In this document: piece by piece, positions 61,501 to 64,000 of the stretch
Layout: each line of letters opens with the position of its first letter
Numbering within the stretch: position 1 is the stretch's first letter
Source: Nocardiopsis quinghaiensis
GTDB taxonomy: Bacteria > Actinomycetota > Actinomycetes > Streptosporangiales > Streptosporangiaceae
Assembly: GCF_008638365.1 (NCBI RefSeq)
Contig: NZ_VWVU01000017.1
Location: 62,001 to 126,000, forward strand
DNA length: 64,000 nucleotides
Direction: 5' to 3'
Notes under the pieces: model-generated
What the model was told of the DNA's origin: nothing
Databases searched by the model: none
Seen by the model: the letters and a program-made list of their open reading frames with translations, nothing else
Translations under genes and position numbers: made by a program

Positions 61501-62362
61501 CCTCCTCGACCAGTCCCCGGTGCACCCAGTGCCGTACCAGCCCGGACTCGGTCAGGGACTCCGGGCGCTCGCGCAGGTCGCTGACGATCTCCCACAGCAC
61601 GAGGGACTCGCGCAGGACCGGGTCGTCCTCGGCGCGCAGGATCTCCAGCACGTTCTCGGCCGCGGCCTTGCCCTCGGTGACCGCCTCCAGCCGCACACGC
61701 TGGGCCGCCTCGTCCAGGGCGACCTTGTCCAGGGCGGTGCCGTCACGGAGCCGGAACCCGTCCAGCACGGTGAACCCGTGGGCCAGGCGCTGCTCTCCGA
61801 AGACCACCATGGGGGAGAAGGCCACGCCCCGGACGCGCAGGTTCTCGCGCAGGGCGCGGAAGGCGCGCACGGGCGGCGCGTCCGGCAGTTCGGGCAGGCG
61901 GTCCACGACCCGCACGCCGTGGTCGAGCAGGACGCGTTCGGCGTCGGCCTCGGCCACTCCCACCGGCGCGATCATCGACCGGAGTGCGTCCCGGTCCAGC
62001 AGGGTGCTGGTCAGGCTTCCGGCGATCTCGGACCACTCGGCCAGCGCGAGCCGGGCCGTCTCACAGCGCACCCGGTGGAAATGGGCATGGGTGAGCTCGC
62101 CCTCGTCCTCCATGCGTTCGTGGTCGGCGATCAGGTCGGCCAGCACCTTCTTCAGGGAGCGGCGGCGGTCCCGCAGCGCACGCCAGTAGGCGCACACCTC
62201 CGCGACGTGCTCGGTGAAGGCGGTGGGGTCGGCGCGCAGCCGCCGCTCCAGGCGCGGGCCGATGCCGTAGCGCGTGAACAGGTCCGCCGGGAGCCCGCGG
62301 GCACGCGCGGCCACCAGTACCTCGTCCTCGTAACGTGTGCGGTCCTGTGCGTCCCAGGGCAT
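58511..62362 (-). CDS. Large FN3-repeat protein with repeated linear motif (GTPase operon)
   Basis: 1283 residues. Residues 1-395 are mostly helical (YWRALRDRRRSLKKVLADLI). From 398 come fibronectin type III-like repeats (about 398-485, 486-580). A third begins at 583 and seems split by a disordered Gly/Pro/Ala/Glu insert of about 400 residues (640-1040), resuming with GTHHVLAVTVAGDQAVVG. Another repeat (1084-1180) and a beta-rich end follow. The insert carries five copies of a motif like VRVLGPA. No signal peptide or catalytic motif. It is first in the operon and may be a scaffold. Confidence 0.75.
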   Translation of the reverse strand: MPWDAQDRTRYEDEVLVAARARGLPADLFTRYGIGPRLERRLRADPTAFTEHVAEVCAYWRALRDRRRSLKKVLADLIADHERMEDEGELTHAHFHRVRCETARLALAEWSEIAGSLTSTLLDRDALRSMIAPVGVAEADAERVLLDHGVRVVDRLPELPDAPPVRAFRALRENLRVRGVAFSPMVVFGEQRLAHGFTVLDGFRLRDGTALDKVALDEAAQRVRLEAVTEGKAAAENVLEILRAEDDPVLRESLVLWEIVSDLRERPESLTESGLVRHWVHRGLVEEEAMLLAAAVRHSGPRADPVVRAERDVRDLLVDNQLRQAQEAASDLPDEHDLHSRLRVRVRQVEELTGEADRALRAGDREEAARALAAAVDVAADDEVLTARLGEVEPLPPRGVEARVDGRSVVVTWQPSPSLAGTVTYRVTRRTGRDGSAREVPVGELSGTEITDTGAPVGSEARYTVVAVRGGRGVSEAVSTPPVMIAPEVSSLRVCAGEHEVCGSWDAPAEAVRVEVLRGEGAPPRGAGDGVRVATDGTGFRDADVHTDVEYHYRIRAIYVTSNGHARGSAGLVRRASPGPCPAPVLDLSVWPDGGTDFVASWTGPPRGRVMLRVGAEPPEWSPGTVVGPDDLDSYGREVDQHPVAEGAEKAVGAAEPAGITGPARGPDTARVPGPADAAETGTPDGGPGGTGPLPAADDTGPVPSPGDTGFARAEVPSPGTGTREEREGVRVLGPADRAEVAVRNSQVHASGTADARPGGLVPEPAAAEEREGVRVLGPTAASGGCDGGHAVAPPPAPAAEEHPAAEEHPGAGAFPMTSEEQVAWEGVRILGPAESTGAGVHGGGRHAARSPDPTAPTAEEGVPDAGPAEGTWFGAWTDMARATGAHAERTAGEAHLPYPSWPDPVENGDQGDVHVLGPDEGPLHRSGAGAEDGGTYASHAGHTAPDAHPAAPAAGGEREGVRVLGPAETPGADAGVDGDHAAHLPSGPAGPDEETGPGAPEARGSRTADDGGRGPAPGDHAPETAGNGGGSGGDDRTPREVADDDRALAALALGSGTHHVLAVTVAGDQAVVGNSVRVTAAPPVRDLHAERFDTSIRLGWTWPDDAVAAMVSWRPEAPGAEHWIGGELRCTRLQYACDGGFEAPMSPDSVRVDVRAVVPFEGGEAVSAPTGITVPGRAVLDYSVEAAGLLRRDRLVHVFAEEDCDMPEVSVVYAEGPVQPHSAAQGLVLAVFPAQHLAAGEWVSVRVRPPRGTGEGWLMCFPSDEDDRGVRLRQPPVRELRW
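59459..60187 (-). repeat. Five short linear-motif repeats (xGVRVLGPA) in the FN3 protein
   Basis: The motif occurs at protein residues 726-736, 770-780, 825-834, 911-920 and 958-968. The DNA positions are 60155-60187, 60023-60055, 59861-59890, 59603-59632 and 59459-59491. Cores: REGVRVLGPA, REGVRVLGPT, WEGVRILGPA, QGDVHVLGPD and REGVRVLGPA. The spacing between copies is irregular and low-complexity. It looks like a multivalent docking motif. Confidence 0.8.
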
Positions 62363-62852
62363 CGTGCGGTGCCGCTCCCCTCGTGTGGTCGTGGTCGTAC
62401 GGTCCTGTGAGGGGGTGGTGGGGGTGCGGGTGGCGGTGTCCGGGGGAGACGGGAAACGGGGCGGCGCCGGTCGGCGGTTCGGTCCGGAACGTGTTCGGCG
62501 GACTACGTCATCTTCCGGCCGGCGCCTGTCGCCGTGGTGGTAATCGCATCGCCCCCGCCTTTCACCGCTGTCGCTTTCGCGTTACAGCCGTTCAGGATCA
62601 CGAGCATACCTATCAAGGGTGCGTTGACGGGGAGAACACGGGACTTTTGACCCTGCGCGTGTCTGTGCCATATTTCCCGATGTGCCATGGAATCAGGTGA
62701 AGTGCCATGACCACGTCATATGCAAGGTTCGGATGCCTTTGTCAGTGCTTCTTCGGGTGGACGGGACAATGCCGTGGAAATGAGGAGGGGCGCCGTTGCG
62801 GCACCCCGTGGATTTCCTTCGGCCCTTCGGTTTCCGGTGGTTCGGTGCGCTC
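62363..62852. other. Promoter region of the GTPase operon
   Basis: 490 bases upstream of the FN3 gene. The minus-strand promoter must lie here; TATGCT (+ strand AGCATA, 62613-62618) is a weak candidate. On the plus strand TTGACC (62647-62652) and TATTTC (62671-62676) form a good promoter-like pair 18 bases apart, with no gene downstream. No known gene is seen. Confidence 0.4.
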
Positions 62853-63857
62853 CTACCAGCCGAGGATCTCCAGTGAGGTCTCCAGGTTCTCCCGGAGCCG
62901 GTCGCGGCGTTCGGTGAGGGCCTCCTCGTGCTCCGCCACCAGGCCGTCCAGGATGTCGCGCTCGGCGCCGACGAACGCGTCCAGGTAGCCGGAGGAGCCC
63001 TTGCACTCCACACTGGGAACCGCGGTCTCGCCGGCCGCGCCCTCACCGGACATCGGGGTGCCGTGGTATCCGTCCACGCGTCCGGCCATGCACTCCTCCC
63101 AGGCCGCGGTGGCCGCGATGACGCCAGGATCCTCCATGGCGGCGAAGAAGGACTCCATGAGAAGGTCGTCCGCGAGGCCGTGGGAGGTCGGGACGTCGGC
63201 GGGAGCGCCGTTCTCCGTGGTCTCGAAGGGCATCGAGCTGTCCGGGTCGATCTGTCGGCGTGCCCGGGTCATGCAGCCGCCCTCGGGCACCGGCTCGCCC
63301 GAGGGGGTCTCCGCGCCCTCCTCCCCACCGCTGACCGCCGTCTCCGCCTGGGCGCGCAGGTCCGCGTCGCCTCCGATCCGGTAGGCGGGGTCGCCCCTGT
63401 CCTCGGCGGGCAGGCCGAACCCGTGCTCCTCGGCGATGTCGATGCGCGTGTTCCCGTACCGGCGGTACTCGCGTTGGGGCCCGAAGGCCCTCATCCTCAG
63501 AAGGTCCATCCGGGTGTCGGAGTTGACGGAGGCCTCGTAACCGAGGTCCACCAGGCACTCCACGATCAGTGTGCTCACCGCCCTGTTGACGACGTACTCC
63601 TCGTACACGTCGAGCCGGTAGTCGTACACCGGCAGGTGCAGGCGCTCGCTCAGTTCGGCGTCCACGCCCGCGTAGGGGTCCTCCGGCCGGACGAAGCCCG
63701 CGGCGGCCCCTCCGGCGGGTGAAGCCTCCTCGGGGGACGGGGAGGGGGAGGGGCCGGGTTCGGACGCGTCCCCGAACAGGGAGCAGCCCGTCAGCGCGAG
63801 GACGAGGGCGCCCGAGGCCAGGGCGGACGGGAAGCGGACGCGGCGGGGAATTTCCAC
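62853..63857 (-). CDS. Hypothetical lipoprotein
   Basis: 334 residues from the GTG at 63855-63857, with GGAGAG 5 nt upstream; longer frames have no lipoprotein signal. The signal peptide ends in lipobox LALTGC. A Ser/Pro/Glu linker follows, then a helical domain with two cysteine-containing segments (VSTLIVECLVDLGYEASVN and AATAAWEECMAGR) that may form disulphides. The Asp/Glu content is high. No family recognised. A similar lipoprotein type accompanies ABC transporters in some actinomycetes, but none is adjacent here. Confidence 0.75.
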   Translation of the reverse strand: MEIPRRVRFPSALASGALVLALTGCSLFGDASEPGPSPSPSPEEASPAGGAAAGFVRPEDPYAGVDAELSERLHLPVYDYRLDVYEEYVVNRAVSTLIVECLVDLGYEASVNSDTRMDLLRMRAFGPQREYRRYGNTRIDIAEEHGFGLPAEDRGDPAYRIGGDADLRAQAETAVSGGEEGAETPSGEPVPEGGCMTRARRQIDPDSSMPFETTENGAPADVPTSHGLADDLLMESFFAAMEDPGVIAATAAWEECMAGRVDGYHGTPMSGEGAAGETAVPSVECKGSSGYLDAFVGAERDILDGLVAEHEEALTERRDRLRENLETSLEILGW

Positions 63858-64000
63858 GGACTCTCCAAAGGGGGGACCCCGGGCCGGGGGCAGCGGGGCG
63901 CCCGGGTGGAACGAGCCTAACCGCCGCCCTCCGCGTGCCTTCCCCACCCCCTGCGCGCGGGCGGGCACGGAACGTGGATGGGGCGCTCGAACAGTGCTCC
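63858..64000. other. Upstream region of the lipoprotein gene
   Basis: 143 bases to the end of the window with no recognised gene. It must hold the promoter of the lipoprotein gene. Confidence 0.4.

Noticed and set aside
58651..62362. CRISPR-like or tandem DNA repeat in the motif region of the FN3 gene
   Set aside because: The repeats are protein-coding motifs with uneven spacing and variable DNA between them; no CRISPR spacing or cas gene exists.
59822..62410. An 862-codon plus-strand open frame over the FN3 gene
   Set aside because: It is Arg/His/Gly-rich with no family pattern, and the minus-strand gene has FN3 repeats and a coupled neighbour.

Overview
This window comes from a high-GC actinomycete, most likely Nocardiopsis or a close relative. 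The signs are about 70% GC coding DNA with GTG and TTG starts, an Scr1-type HTH regulator with a DUF397 protein, a SigB/SigF-type sigma factor, lipoproteins, a TIGR04222-type membrane protein, a Ddn-type F420 domain, and an actinobacterial Tad pilus cluster. No rRNA, tRNA, CRISPR array, transposase or integrase was recognised. All family names are from reading the proteins; no database search was possible.

Layout. 0-6 kb: end of an HTH regulator, a DUF397 protein, a Zur-box-controlled ZnuA-like lipoprotein, a Ktr/Trk potassium system, and a CDF metal exporter divergent from a CmtR-like sensor. 6-14 kb: an RND exporter, a sigma factor with a nearby HATPase regulator, and an orphan MftF-like glycosyltransferase. 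14-22 kb: a complete oligopeptide ABC transporter (two permeases, fused double ATPase, binding protein) and a pectate-lyase-like lipoprotein. 22-33 kb: surface and secreted proteins, including a TadG-like/M15 peptidase fusion, a tandem YezG-like protein, a long GT4 glycosyltransferase, and a markedly lower-GC operon (Flp pilin, OmpA-domain lipoprotein, its small paralogue, pseudopilin/transglycosylase-like fusion). 33-38 kb: a luciferase-like oxidoreductase divergent from ArsR, a degenerate receptor kinase and a Ddn-hemerythrin fusion. 38.7-46.3 kb: the Tad export machine on the minus strand. 46-52 kb: small enzymes and regulators, a class F sortase coupled to a CHRD-like secreted protein, and small membrane proteins. 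52.6-62.4 kb: a five-gene minus-strand operon with two related zinc-ribbon GTPases (one membrane-anchored), a GAP1-like partner, a 1283-residue FN3 protein with five copies of a short linear motif, and a 57-residue membrane peptide. 62.8-63.9 kb: a lipoprotein.

How the genes may work together. The Tad cluster at 38.7-46.3 kb has the ATPase, inner-membrane proteins, TadZ/CpaE, CpaB and two pseudopilins, but no major pilin or prepilin peptidase. The Flp-like pilin at 31.3 kb and the E+5 pseudopilin fused to a lysozyme-like domain at 29 kb are plausible substrates for it. The 52.6-62.4 kb operon looks like one multiprotein NTP-dependent assembly because four of its junctions are tight, three of them 4-bp stop/start overlaps. 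It resembles the predicted GTPase/GAP1 conflict or signalling systems of multicellular bacteria and is the best candidate here for an uncharacterised system.
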